A stretch of 64,000 nucleotides of DNA from Anastatus disparis (lineage: Eukaryota > Arthropoda > Insecta > Hymenoptera > Eupelmidae): positions 131,501-195,500 of the forward strand of contig JAFFSR010000090.1 of assembly GCA_017163975.1 (NCBI GenBank), in the 5' to 3' direction. Every line of letters starts with the position of its first letter. Positions within the stretch are counted from its first letter, which is position 1. The notes beneath the pieces are model-generated. The model saw only the letters and a program-made list of their open reading frames with translations, was not told the origin of the DNA and searched no databases. The position numbers and the translations under genes were made by a program. This document shows, in pieces, positions 34,257 through 45,821 of this stretch.

Positions 34257-36250
34257 AAGGGAGCATCTAAACAATAGCTTGACGAAAAGCAGATCACGCG
34301 AGTCAAATAGCTATGAGTATGAAGGATCGTTTGTCTCTCTCTTGCGGCGCGCGCAGCGTATAGAAAGAGAGACGAAGTTGAGTAGAGACGAAGGCAACGC
34401 ATTCCTTCTATCGTCAACGTAGAACAAAGAGTCGTTACAATTTGCGTCCGACTTCGCTACTGATTCTGTAACTTTGCTTGCCAATAAAGATATCTTAAGC
34501 CGTTGAGTGAATGCGTCAAGACATTGATATTTTTTTAGTTCTTTTGCGTAGCTCTCGTAACAAAGCCTCGTTTTGTTGCGAGAGCTGTTCGCTAGTGTTA
34601 ATTAGAATAATCTAATCTATCTAACAACGCGACGTGTGTCGGGCGATCGCGTGCAGTTGAAAATTCCCTTAGTGCTTTTCTTTTCGATTTCTTTTTTTAT
34701 TGAGCGTATCCCTTTTAGCTTATATATTTTATTGTATTAGATTTATTGTTGTAGCCTCTGCTTTTCGCCGTGTTGATAGTAACATGATTAGTACTGCGAC
34801 GAGTATATATACCCGCGCATTCAAATTTCCCGCCTAACGGCCAGCTACGATAGAACAGTAGTTCTGAGCTCAGCCGCTAGGCGGCAACCTCGAACGTCGT
34901 TACGCGCAACGGGAAAAATGAGGCCAGAGTATATAAGAGGCCGAGAAGCTAACCAGAGCAGAGCAGTGTAGACTACGGTCTCCCCTCTCTCTTTACCTGA
35001 GTGAGCACGCTAGGCTAAGAGAGAGTGGGACCAGTAGTAGCTGGTTGCCTTGGCTCGTGGAGCACCACAGCTTAGGCAAAGCTTCTCTCTCTTGCACATG
35101 AGGGTAGACCGAGTGAGCACGCTGATCTACACTCTAGTGCATATGCTGGCAGTATTAGAGATACGTCGAGTGAGCACGCTGGCGTAAATCTATCTGCCTA
35201 GAGCACACTCGCAACCTTTTGCCGACGCCGCAATGCCAAACTTGCGCCGCTAAATTTAAGAGTGACGTCCACCCAAAATATTATATTCTATCTCACATAT
35301 CGCAACAGGCTTAATTAAGGGTCTTGTCCACCCATAGCTGTCGCGTCCGCCACTACGTGATTTATAGAATATATTAAGGGTGTCGTCCACCCAATTACTT
35401 GTTTCATATTAGTTTAAAGGACTCCGTCCGACTGCCGCGTAGTTATTAAGATATTAAAATAAGTTAAGGGTGTCGGCCACCCTTTATCTTTACATCATTT
35501 AAGGGCCCCCGCCTGACCATAGAGATTCGTAACTTAGATAATCAAGGGAGCCGGCTACCCATTATTATTATTACCGTAGTATTAAGTATAGCGTTATTAG
35601 ATGCCGTTGCCTATTTATATTATAATTACTTAGCTATTAATGACTTGTCTCTTTTTGTTTTGCACATTGTTGCAGGTAAAGCCGCCGGTATATTTTAGAC
35701 CGTCCAGGCCGTAGAATCTTTTAGTTAAACTCAAACTAATAAATTAGATTCATTAAAGATTCTTAATTGATTTGATTCACTTATTAAATAGCCGTCAAGT
35801 GGCCGAGATAAATTACTTTTGTAAATTATATTTCATTAAGGTTAGGTTAGTTTATTTGCATTATATAAAAATATTAGGTTTAGTTTTGATTAATACATTA
35901 TTATTATTTCATATTTGTAATCGTCGTTGTACATGAGTTTTATGAGTACAATAAAGCCAAGGTACTCCCTAGCATAACCAAACGTGTTAAACCCGGTTAC
36001 TTTCCTTTACTTTCCACCGTCCAATCCCTCCAACTCCTGCCGATCTTACCCTGGTAACTCACTGAAGCGTCTGGCAACAGGAGTTACACGTATTTCCCCT
36101 CCCGAAAGGGAGAAACGTCACAGTACAAGCGGCGCTATATGCGGCTGGCGTCCATTTTGAGCGTGCGTGCAATAATAGTGTAATTATTTAAATAAAGCTT
36201 TTTATTTATTTAATCAAACTACCTAATTTCCATTAATTTAAATTTTGTGA
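34257..36250 (+). promoter_or_regulatory. GC-richer promoter/leader or LTR-like segment
   Basis: This block differs from its surroundings in base composition and lacks long ORFs. It has two TATA-like boxes (34804-34811 and TATATAAG at 34930-34937). It then carries three copies of GAGTGAGCACGCT (34999, 35111, 35168) and about seven degenerate copies of TTAAGGGTGTCGTCCACCC between 35255 and 35560, each with GGGTG/CACCC arms that could form a small stem. A possible intron end TTGTTGCAG lies at 35667. Poly(A) signals are at 35950 (AATAAA) and 36191. The order TATA, long untranslated stretch, AATAAA fits a long solo LTR of an LTR retrotransposon. A host non-coding transcript is the alternative. 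No second LTR copy exists in the window. Confidence 0.45.
34930..34937 (+). promoter_or_regulatory. TATA box candidate
   Basis: TATATAAG in a GC-richer context (CCAGAG before, AGGCCGAG after), with CAGTGTAG about 30 bases downstream as a plausible start region. Confidence 0.5.
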
Positions 36251-36689
36251 GACCTCCTGATCCCCAAGGTCATCACAATATAATGTAATAAAAATTATAA
36301 ACGACAAGATTACTTAATACGATATTTAAAAGTTTAGAAAGAAGTAAGTTTCAATATTTTTTTATGCATTATAAGATATTTTTTTATATTATCTGTAAAA
36401 TATACTACTATTAAAGAACTTGTATGTAATTATGAAGAATAAAAAACACTTCAGAAGACATATAATCAGATATGATAAAACTTCAAGTTTTATTTGTGTA
36501 TAATGTAATAAAAATATTACATTTAAAAATTATGATTATAAATAAATATTTTTATTTTCTTATTTTATGAATTTTATAAATACAATGCAAAGAAAAAACT
36601 CCCTCTCTGCATTTTATTATTTTTGGACTTGAGACTAACATATATAAATATATGGCTGCATTAAGAGTATTTTTTTGTTAGGTTACATA
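36251..36689. other. AT-rich with dispersed repeat fragment
   Basis: 36580-36680 matches the repeat at 32040-32170. The rest is AT-rich and without a gene. Confidence 0.7.
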
Positions 36690-37530
36690 TTTATTTTTCA
36701 TTGTCGCCAAAGAAACCTACACATTCATTTTTCATTGTAGCTAAAAGAAGCTTACAGGTTTATTTTATGTTGTTGCTAACAAATTTATGTTTGATTGTAG
36801 CTAAAAGAAGCTTACATATTTATTTTTCATTGTCGCTAAAAAAGCCTACACATTTATTTTTCATTTTTGCTAAGAAAAGCTTACAGATTATTTTTCATTG
36901 TCGCTAAAAGAAGCTTACAAATTTGTATTTTATTGTAGCTTAGAGAAGTTTACATATTTATTTTCATTGTTGCTAAAAAAAGACTACATATTTATTTTTT
37001 TTGTAGTTAAAAATGCTTACTGATTATTTTTATATTGTACATAAAAGAATTTTGAAGATCTATTTAAGATATTGCTAAATTTCATTTTTAAAATAATTAC
37101 GTATTCTTATACGTGTGAAAAATTCATTTGCATTATTATTAATTAAATGAAAATTTTTATAAAACTAACTAATTATGTTCGTCACTTAAAGAACTTTATA
37201 AATTTCCATTATTGCCGTTAAACGAAGTGTATTAATGTATTTTTTTATTTCAGTAAAAAAAGATTACAGATTTATTTTTCATTATTACTAAAAGAAGCTT
37301 ACAAAATTATTTTTATTGATGTTAGAAGAAATTTGTACATCGTTTCTTTATTGTTGCTACAAAAGTTTACAAACTTATTTTTACTGTCGTCAAAAAAGCT
37401 TATTAATTTTTTTTTCAGTTAGAAGAAGTTACAGATTATTATTGTAGTGAAAAGAAGCTTAGATATTTATTTTTTATTATCGCTAAAAGAAGCTTACATA
37501 TTTATTTTTAATTGTAGTTAAAGAAAGCCT
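36690..37530. repeat. ~35-bp AT-rich minisatellite
   Basis: Reiteration of AGCTTACATATTTATTTTTC plus ATTGTCGCTAAAAGA with spacing mostly 32-45 bp, for example near 36750, 36810, 36845, 36880 and 36912. The 68-codon ORF at 36701-36907 translates the repeat (VAKRSLHIYFSLS) and is not a gene. Confidence 0.8.
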
Positions 37531-37588
37531 ACATTTACTCTGGGTAAATAAGCTTCTCCATTGATTGATAATTTGGTAGTAGGTATCT

Positions 37589-37680
37589 TTAACCCCCCTG
37601 CGTCGAATGACGAGATAACTCGTCTAGTTCCCTATTTAAATACAGGCTTTTCTATTCGGTGCCCGTCGCAGGCGGGTTAA
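37589..37680. mobile_element. Very short TTAA-flanked MITE, 92 bp
   Basis: TTAA at 37589-37592 and 37677-37680. Ends CCCCCCTGCGTCG and CGTCGCAGGCGGG are complementary with one mismatch. An inner GACGAG/CGTC hairpin is present. It lies just outside the broken gypsy-like gene. Confidence 0.78.
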
Positions 37681-37848
37681 AGCTTCCTTACTGTGCGGTG
37701 GTAAACGATGTATAATATTACAACCAATTTTTTTATTAGGATTCATTTTCTGAATAATTCTATTAGGTGTTTCGTTTTCAGAAGACAGGTCTGGTAGTTG
37801 TTGTGAGGCATTAAAATTTTCTGTTTTACTCTTAGATTTTGGTTTCTC

Positions 37849-39722
37849 TTAATTTTCAGCCCTAGGTGTTTGGCTTCCATCACTTTCTATTTTTTTGGCC
37901 ATTTCTTCATAAAAAGTTAATCCACGTTCTTCGTCAAAGGTTGAGATTTTTCTTTCTAAAAATGGAAAGGGATTTATCGGTCTTTTATCTATAATAAGGG
38001 CTCGAAGTTTGTAATAGTCTCTAGCTAACTCATCTTCAAAATAAGGTGAGCCTAATATAGCTCCGTTTGTAAGAGGTAATGTTGATGGTAGCACGTGGAA
38101 CGTGTGTGTGGAACCGATTATTTCCATTTCCGCAGTGCCTACCGTACCTATGAGTAAAGTAGAGATTCTGGTAACAGTGTTTACTTCGTTGGTATTAATT
38201 AGTGTTTCGTCTTTCAAGGCATTACGTTTTACGGCATTAATATTAGCTGCTGTATCTAGAATGAAAATGCCCTCTTTGTTCTTTAAAGTGGAAACGTTTA
38301 ATCGTATTGTGGGGCAAGTTCTTAGGCTCCTTGCGCAACGGATTCTTCCGCTCTAACATGATGAATCTGAGCTAGACGCAGTGGTTGGGTATTTTTCGCC
38401 AGTGCTTCCACTCGGCGAGCACCCCCGTAGTTTAAAAAAGCGTTATTCATATTTACGTGGAGTCTAAATGGAAAGGTTGATCTAGAATTATTATTAGTTT
38501 TGTTAAAGTCATTGTTCCGTGGTTGGTAATAAGATTGTTGTTGATTAGGCAGAGGTAAGTTTTGAAAATTCTGAGGTTCAAATTATTTATCATTTGATGT
38601 ATGTGGCGGTGGAAAACCAGGATTCATTGGGTAATAAGCATAAGGGTTATAAAAATTAGGGTATATAGGTGGGTAGAAATTAGGAGGATATATAGGAAAT
38701 TGATGGTGTTGGTAAAAAGGAATTTGTGGTTTAAATGGTTTAAGAGTAGTGTTGCTTGTTGATGGTTGTGATCAAGGGTTCTTTAAAATACTTATGGGGT
38801 ATTAGTTTCTGTCTTGGGTTGTTGTACCTCTTGTCTATCTTAGTTATAGAGGGGCAACGATACGACCTCCTTCGATTGTAGTATGCGGGAAAATAGTATC
38901 GTTATGATCGTAATAAAAAGTAATATTACGATCAAATATCTCTGAGTCATTCTTTGTTGCAAATCTGGGCGTTCTCCTCACTTCGTCTATCTGCTGTATC
39001 ATTCTTATCTGAGGTTGGCCATTATAAGATGTACTTAAATATTTTTCTGAATTTTTAGTTACCTCAAGAGCTTTGTCAAGTGTTTTTGGATTTGTTATAA
39101 TGACCGCTGCTCTCCATTCATCTGTTAATCCTCTAAAAAGCTTTAAGGGCTAAAATTTGTAATTGTAGGGTTTGATTCATTTCTCATTCTTATTCAACTA
39201 AATTTTCTCTTACACCGGCTTGGGCCAAATTTACCAACTGAGTTAGGCATCCGTAATACTGACGCACATTTTCATTTTGGCTCATTCATGCATTAGCTAA
39301 GGCTTGAATGTAATAGCCATACGATCTACTAGGAGCGAATCTACCCTTTAAATGATCCTTAAGTTCATATATTGTATTGAACGTATTTCCTAATATTGAA
39401 TGTCTAGCTTTTCCTTTTAATTCGGATATTATTCATCGTAGAAGTAATCTCTCTTAAGCTGGGGGCACTAACTGCCTCCTATTTTCAATATCTTGTATAA
39501 AGTCTTTTAGTGGTGGATTAATACTAACAAAATATGGTATATGTACTGTAGTGGCTTGAATAGTTACGCTAGTAGCTAGGGAAGTCAGTGCATCAGTGAA
39601 GTCTTCGAATGTTTAAGAATTTATAAACTCCTGTCAGCTTATAATTCCGCTTCGAACGCTGCTAATCTTCCAGTGCGCTCTGCTTCATCGTGTATTTGCA
39701 TTATTTCTCGTCTAGTAGCCAT
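37849..39722 (-). pseudogene. Gypsy-like Gag and protease relic
   Basis: On the minus strand an ATG at 39722 begins MATRREIMQIHDEAERTG. Interrupted frames downstream show Gag-like segments (ELKGKARHSI, YELKDHLKGRF, NENVRQYYGCL, GLTDEWRAAVI, NPKTLDKALEV). This matches errantivirus/gypsy Gag layout, where a helical capsid region ends in an R-x-L-x-G-x-A pattern. A proline/tyrosine-rich part (YYPMNPGFPPP) follows, without zinc knuckles, as usual in that group. The last intact part is 37849-38217. Just upstream of it the protease-like FILDTAANINAV shows DTAA where an active aspartic protease has DTGA or DSGA, and GAILGSPYF matches the ILG flap-distal motif. Several stops and frameshifts, and no RT or integrase: a dead 5' fragment. 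No LTR is visible around it. Confidence 0.65.
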
Positions 39723-40255
39723 TTTATTTCTGTTGTTTGATTTTATTTAATTTTATAACATTACGTATAAAATATATCCTTTCTTTTTATAGTCTCTTTA
39801 TCACTGATGTTATTGATTGTTGTATTGATAGTAAATATTTTTAGGAGTTATTTGTGAAAGATAATTAATCAAATTTTATATTAATATTATAAAATTACTG
39901 CTACTTTATGCACAGTTGTACCAAATTTATATTGAAAATATTTATATTTTGATATGAATTAAAGATTTATTTTATAATATAGAATGAATTTCAATTTATA
40001 CTATTCTAGTAAATTTAGAGTACACAACTATTATTCCTCATATAATTATCGTCTATGTACAGGAAATTTAGAAGTTTTGAATTTTCACGTTTAAAAAATT
40101 AAAAGTTTTTGAGTCACAAAATTACTTGTGTCCTACAAGGGATGTCAGGTCAAACTTGGTTCGGTTGTTAAGTTCATAAAAATTATTCATTTTTAGGAAA
40201 CAGCTTCGTCTCAGGACTTATCTTTATCATTTCATTAAATAAACAAAACATATAT
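39723..40255. other. AT-rich flank, no gene
   Basis: Low-complexity A+T sequence upstream of the relic Gag start. It could hold the decayed 5' end of that element, but nothing is recognisable. Confidence 0.5.
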
Positions 40256-40615
40256 ATATTTTTTTATCTGAATAAAGGAAATGCAGAGAGGAAAATTTAT
40301 ATTATCAATTGGTTGAAATTGTAGTTATGTTAATTAAATATTAATAATGATAATTTATTTTCATTATTGAAACGCAATATCAGAGTGTACATGAAATGCA
40401 ACGAAGACGCTTTATATTATCAATTAGTTATAATTATAATGATAATAATAGAATATTATTAATAATAATATTTTTTTTTATTATTAAAATATAATATCAG
40501 AGTTGGGGGGGGGGGGGCGGGTGTCTCAGTTTTTCAAAACAACGTAATTAATCAAAATAGCTATTTAAAACAAGAATTACAACGTAATTTGAGGGGGGAA
40601 GGGTCGGTTGAATTC
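40256..40615 (+). repeat. Dispersed repeat family, copy B
   Basis: Matches 30440-30868: GAAATGCAGAGAGGAA, GTGTACATGAAATGC, AACGTAATTAATCAAAATAG. It contains a G-rich run at 40503-40515. The match resumes after the MITE, at 40918. Confidence 0.85.
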
Positions 40616-40917
40616 TTAGAGCATATATACCTGAAGAGAGCGTGCAAAGCCAAAAAGTGTAAAAAATAAAAGAGAGAGTAAGGTAGCTTAGGGTGAAGTG
40701 CTTTCTCTCTCACGTGGATTCTCATTGGCTGTTGCTCTCCCCCTTAATGCATATACTAAATATGAGCATCAAGTATGAGATAGATATGCTGGGAGGAAGC
40801 AACAGTCAATGAGAATTCGCGCGAGAGAGAAAACACTCCACCCCAAGCTACCTTTCTCTCTCTTTTTTTCTTACACTTTTTGGCTTTGCATGCTCCCTCC
40901 AGGTATATATGCTCTAA
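40616..40917. mobile_element. Foldback MITE, 302 bp, with 8-10-bp target duplication
   Basis: Arms of about 150 bp: TTAGAGCATATATACCTG on the left pairs with CAGGTATATATGCTCTAA on the right, and AAAGCCAAAAAGTGTAA pairs further in. GGTTGAATTC precedes it and GGTTGAATCT follows. The related repeat at 30440 has a single GGTTGAATCT, so the insertion and an 8-10-bp duplication are shown directly. The duplication length suits hAT- or Mutator-like mobilisation. Confidence 0.9.
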
Positions 40918-41770
40918 GGTTGAATCTTGGTCTTACGACTATATATACACACCATCTCATGTCAACTCGCGTGGCCAGAAAATAAAAATCACTCAAAGTC
41001 TAGTATTATGTTTCATTTAATACTCAAAACATACAAAAAAATTTTTAGAGTTCTAGGTCAAAAGATATGATGGAATAATTCGAATTTTTCAAACTTTTTA
41101 TTAAATAAATTCCTTAATGAATTTTTTTCTCAACTCAACTATTATTGACACCTTGATAGAATACTTTCCATTGGAAATAACATACAGTAGGGACCTGAAT
41201 TTTCGGAAATTTCAATAAGTAGAGAATTAAGCCTATCTAATAGGTGGAATGATATAATTAAAAAAAAATGTTTATACCTAAGTTGAATTTGCATTTTGAG
41301 GGTTCATTTTTTTCGTTTTTTTATGACAAAAAAAAATAAAATAAGACACAAGTGAGGTTAATTTCTCAAAGTTACCTAATTTTGTGGAAAAGTCAGAAAA
41401 AATCGTCATATACGGCTGAATCATAAGATTCATTATTTTTTTCCCCAAAAATTATTGAGTTTTGGAAAAAATTTATTGGAACTTTTTCTGTTGGAAACTA
41501 TGTGTTTAATTCATCTGAATTTTGGTACATTATTATCACTTAAATTTCATCAATTAAAAATGAGATTTTTAAATATTCAAGTTTCTTATTTGTACAGTAT
41601 TTTATGATTGTGCTTTACAACGTCCTAAACTATGATCTATGAAAATAAAACTATATTCCACACATAATTTTTAATAAAAAAACTTCATTTTTTTCAGAAC
41701 TTAATATTTTGTGATAAAAAAAAAATTATAGATTTAATGAACAAGTTGAAAAAGACTATTTTTCGACTTT
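40918..41770. other. AT-rich, diverged long-TIR-like sequence, no gene
   Basis: Resumes the dispersed repeat to about 40950, then CACACCATCTCATGTCAACTC begins sequence reminiscent of the complement of 31770-31965. No clear right terminus and no ORF. Confidence 0.4.
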
Positions 41771-41908
41771 TTTGTTAATTGAGAAATTTTCAGAAATTTA
41801 CTTCGATAACATCAAAATTATTTTAAGTTAGTACGTATCTTTAATTCTTCCTTTAATTTACGCATTTATGTCTGTTGAGCCTTGTTAGATCACATCTAAT
41901 AGTGATAT

Positions 41909-42218
41909 TGTAGGTGTCTACACGCTAAGCGCCTTAGTGCGCATGTCAAAATGTACTGTAGAGGGCTTTCGGGCCTCGTTGCGGGACGCGTCAGCGTCGT
42001 TAGTGAGTCGTGCTAGAGCCTCAGCACTGTAAACCGAATAAAGACTTATAGCCGGTAGTCCCGGCGTGATATTATATCTTTAGTTAATATTGGTTTTTCT
42101 CTTCTGCCTTAGATTCCTTCCTCATCCTATACACGCGTGCCTCCATAGACGGGCACATTTATATTTTACATAATAATTAAGTGGATAAACACACTTCAAC
42201 ATATACCAATCGTCTATA
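41909..42218 (+). repeat. 5' LTR (310 bp)
   Basis: Starts TGTAGGTGTCTACACGC and ends CCAATCGTCTATA. AATAAA at 42037-42042 marks the R/U5 side. It differs from the 3' LTR at four positions: C/A in GAGCCTCAGC, G/A in GGCGTGATATT, G/A in ACACGCGTGCC and T/C in TTATATTTTAC. Confidence 0.95.
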
Positions 42219-42219
42219 C

Positions 42220-42231
42220 TGGTGACCCCGA
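42220..42231 (+). other. Primer binding site
   Basis: TGGTGACCCCGA lies one base after the 5' LTR. In the CsRn1 clade this sequence is complementary to the tRNA-Trp 3' end (established for that clade). Confidence 0.8.
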
Positions 42232-43989
42232 AAATTTGAAGGAAGGAGGATTTTTCTGTGTCTCTGATTTTGGCAAGTTTGAAGGAAGAGGAATGCTCCA
42301 TTTTTGAAGGAAGCGGACGAGTCCATTATACAACGACGGCGTCCATTTTGGCTCTACACGAAACTTCGCAGTTGCTGTTCTTGCTGCTGCTTGCTTGTCG
42401 CCTCCTTGTTACAAAGGTAAAAGGGAGAGGTTTAGACAGCGAAAAATTGATTTGCGTCGCAGTTTGACGCTATACCTGCTACTCACAAGAAAATAGTAGA
42501 GGTTTTTTCGTTTCTTCTCCTCATCAACCATTAAGCAATTCGTGTCATAATTTGACGCTGCGCCTCCTTGTTACAAGGGTAAAAGAAAGAGGTCGCACCC
42601 GGATCATTCAACAGGATCTCGAGGCCATTGGGGCTTCTGAGCGACGTTATCGCCAACAACATCGGCGGAGCATCGTCATGGTAAAATCATCGGCCTGCCG
42701 GCTTTTCTTCGTTTAGCCCTGCTGCATGTTAACAAAAGGTATTTATTGAGTGCGTGCGCGTATTATCTTTCGTACTAACCTAAAAAAAGCTTTATGAAAA
42801 GCGTTCTCTGTAACTGCGTAAAACAAAAAACAAAAAAGAGGAAAAAGCGTTTTAGGTAGCCATCTTGGCATCGCAACGCATATATATGGGTATATATAAA
42901 CGTGCACGGGCGAACGAAGGTTCGAGAAAGAAGCGTGACGTAACAAGTTTTTTGATGACGTATTTCCGGGACGCGCGTTCAAGAATTTTCTTTTTTCACT
43001 AACATTTGTTGAGGCGGAGAATTATTTGTTTAATGCGCGACCTAACTTTCATACAACTGATTAATTTTTAAAGAAAATTTTTTATATACGTCAATTTTGC
43101 ATTTTAATTAAATAAAGAAAAAGAAAAGAAGGTTGAATATTAGTATGAGGTTTGGGTAGCCATTTTGTGCTTATGATGTACAGCGTTACGTAAGAACCGA
43201 CGCTTGACCGCCATTTTGAAAATATAAAATCTTACATAAGTTGAAAATTTTTCTTGAATAAAATCTTTTATAGATGTGAATTTCTTTTTTTTTGCGATTT
43301 CTTAAATTTAAAAAAAAAAAATAATAATAAAATAATAAAGCAAAAATTTTTTATCGGCGAGCGTCGAGTGTCGCAAGCAAGGGAATCGAAACGTTTTATT
43401 TATTTTAATAAAAACTTAAATGCATTTTAATAAGAAATCTTTTCATTTTTAGTAATGTAACAAACAAAAAACTTTTCTCGTTACTTGCTTGTAGTTATTA
43501 GTAAATTCATGTCTGGTTTAACGTAGCTGTGTTAAAGAAATTTTTTTGATATTATCAGTTAGATTGGAACTGTGATCGTACAGCGTCCGGGTTCCGTGAA
43601 TGTGTGTGCGTTGTTTTAAAATTCTCTTTACTGCCCAGCGGTGCGTGCGGCCGAACGACGCGTTGGGGGCGCTCTTGCATCATACCTTTTTCTTATGTCG
43701 ATCATTGCAAACCGTTCGGACTGCGGCTGGTTTGTATTAAGACAACAGCTGCGACGAGTATCAATTTGGCGTTGCCGTGTAGATACTCCTGAGCAAAGCG
43801 CCAGTCGTCGGTCCTAGGCTTTAGAGATAGTAACGCAATGTTAACCCGAGGGCGCCCACGACCCTGTCCTTTGACCGCGCGTACATCTCGGCTGCAATGT
43901 ATATAGTGTGTGTGCTGTGTGTTTTGGACAATATTTTTTATGTGGCAAGTGCCTTTGTCTTCGCGTTTTTGTAAATCCAAAAAGCGTTG
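42232..43989 (+). other. Long retrotransposon leader, non-coding
   Basis: About 1.76 kb between PBS and the Gag start. It contains a duplicated segment about 162 bp apart (CGCCTCCTTGTTACAA at 42399 and 42561). Short ORFs (42258-42467, 43604-43792) show no domain. GC content rises after 43560. Confidence 0.6.
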
Positions 43990-45433
43990 ATGGGCGATTT
44001 TAATAAGGAAGCAACTGATCCATTCGGTGCATCAAATAGGCTGGCACGTACCCCGCCACGTGGCACGACGAGAAGTGGTAAAACTTTTCTGCCAGATATG
44101 AATGAAATCGAGAATTAGAATGCCTCAGGGCAAGTGAGTGAAACGGATAAATCAAAAAATAATAGTAGTTCAGGAACATTACCAAAAAATAGGGTAGATA
44201 TGGTAGATAATGATCAGGCGCGTAAAGACGATACACCGCAGGTAACGGGTACAACAGAAGGAATTATTCCAGTAAGTTTGGAAAATAATACTGCACCTAG
44301 CTTGTTAGGGGGAGATGACCCATTAAATAGTGACAATAGTGTAGTTTATGCACCGCCAGTTATCAACCCAGAAAATTTTAATAAAACGGGTAATAATGTG
44401 CTTGGTAGTTTTAGTGGCAATTTAACTCCAGTCATGGAATCGCGAGAATTGAAAAATCAAGTTGGAGACTTGACAAGGCTTATGTTGAGGCAGTCTGCTG
44501 AGAGAGCTGCTGCAATGGTTAATACTGGAAGCACTATACAAGGAGCGCTTGCTGGTGTGCAAAACCTTACTCCTCGCAATACCAATGAAGGTCAAGCTAC
44601 GAATAACGTCAACAGGCCTAAGCAGTTGAAGTTTCAAAGCTTCTGGAAGCACGACCCTACTTCGTGGTTTATGCTTCTAGAAAGCCAATTCATAAGTTCG
44701 CAGATATCAACTGATGCAGACAAATTATGGAGTCTGCTTTATAACCTTAAACCGGATGAGACGTTGGTTGTAGCAACAACAATCAAGCAAGCACCCGAAG
44801 GTACTAGGTACGAAGCAGTTAAAACTGAGTTGATAAAGGAGTTCGAAGAAACCCCTCAGCAAAAATTAGATAAATTTGTAAGTTTGCAAATGGAGGGAAA
44901 CAAACCCTCAGTATTTTTTAAGCAATGGACCGACTTAGCTGGTACACAAATTCCTCAAGAGACTGTACTTAAGATGTGGAAAGAACGATTGCCTGATGAG
45001 CTTGCTGTTGGCATGGGTCCTGATCTTCCTGGGCAAACACTCACAAATAAATTAGAGATTGCAGATAAGGTCTATAGGTTGCAGAATAAAAGAAGAAGTA
45101 ATATTATTTCGGCAGTTCAAGCAGTCCCAGAGGATACCTCTACAGAGTTAAATAAGCGTATAGATGCTCTAGAAAGACAAATTGCTACACACAAAGGAAG
45201 CGAGAGTGTAGATGGTGGCAAATACAAAGAAAATAATATGTTCAGAACGTCACGGAGAAACAGCTGTCGGAGGAATGATTCTATATAGGTCAAAGCCTAC
45301 CCAACAGACAAACAAATCTCCAAACCGTAACAACAACATCTTGTGTTACGACCATCGCATTTATCGTAACGCCGCCGTGAGATGTACACAGCCGTGTAAT
45401 TGGCGGAACCGTAGCATCCAACAGTTACCCTAA
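43990..45433 (+). pseudogene. gag: Gag (capsid plus CHCC knuckle), interrupted
   Basis: An ATG at 43990 opens a frame (MGDFNKEATDPFG) that hits a TAG at 44116-44118 and continues in the same frame to 45288. The frame stays open from a GTG at 44134, but that is not the natural start. The capsid region has FWKHDPTSWFMLLESQF (about residue 170 counted from 44134), then EAVKTELIKEFEETPQQKL, PSVFFKQWTDLAG and LWKERLP-like KMWKERLPDEL, the usual order in Ty3/gypsy CsRn1-type capsids. The nucleic-acid-binding knuckle CYDHRIYRNAAVRCTQPC (C-x2-H ... C-x3-C) lies in another frame (45340-45400), so a frame change separates it from the capsid. Role: particle assembly and RNA packaging. Confidence 0.85.
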
Positions 45434-45489
45434 CAGAATTCAAATTATAATAATGCAAAAAATGGGTAAATCCTGTTTGTGAGGAGACT

Positions 45490-45819
45490 ACAAACAGAGA
45501 CAAAACAACTGTACGTCTCCATGTTTGGGATTATAATTCCTGCACTCTGTTTCTTGTTGATACAGGGGCAGAGATTTCTTTGCTACCCAGAGGCAATAAG
45601 AGATTGGAATTGTCAGAATTTAAGTTGTACGCAGCAAATAATACGATTATCAATACATACGGTACAGTAAGAAAAACACTAAATTTTGGCCTTAGAAGGC
45701 CTATTAGTTGGAATTTCGTAATTGCTGACGTGCCATATGCCATATTGGGAGGTGACATACTTAAACACCACCATTTAATACCTGACCTTAAGAATAAACA
45801 ACCGATGGTGAAACATTAA
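45490..45819 (+). pseudogene. Retroviral-type aspartic protease
   Basis: The frame ending at TAA 45817-45819 contains FLVDTGAEISLLP, with the catalytic DTGA, and PYAILGGDILKHHHLI, with the ILG-x-D-x-L motif. These are the two hallmarks of retrotransposon proteases, about 75 residues apart, a normal spacing. The enzyme would cleave Gag and Pol. Its frame differs from the Gag knuckle and from the RT that follows, and no open frame links them, so it cannot be made as part of an intact polyprotein from this copy. Confidence 0.8.
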
Positions 45820-45821
45820 TG

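Noticed and set aside
36701..36907. 68-residue ORF with repeated VAKRSL motif
   Set aside because: The periodicity is that of the AT-rich ~35-bp minisatellite.
44134..45288. Gag starting at 44134
   Set aside because: That codon is GTG and follows an in-frame TAG. The same frame has an ATG at 43990 with a sensible N-terminus, so the natural start is probably there.
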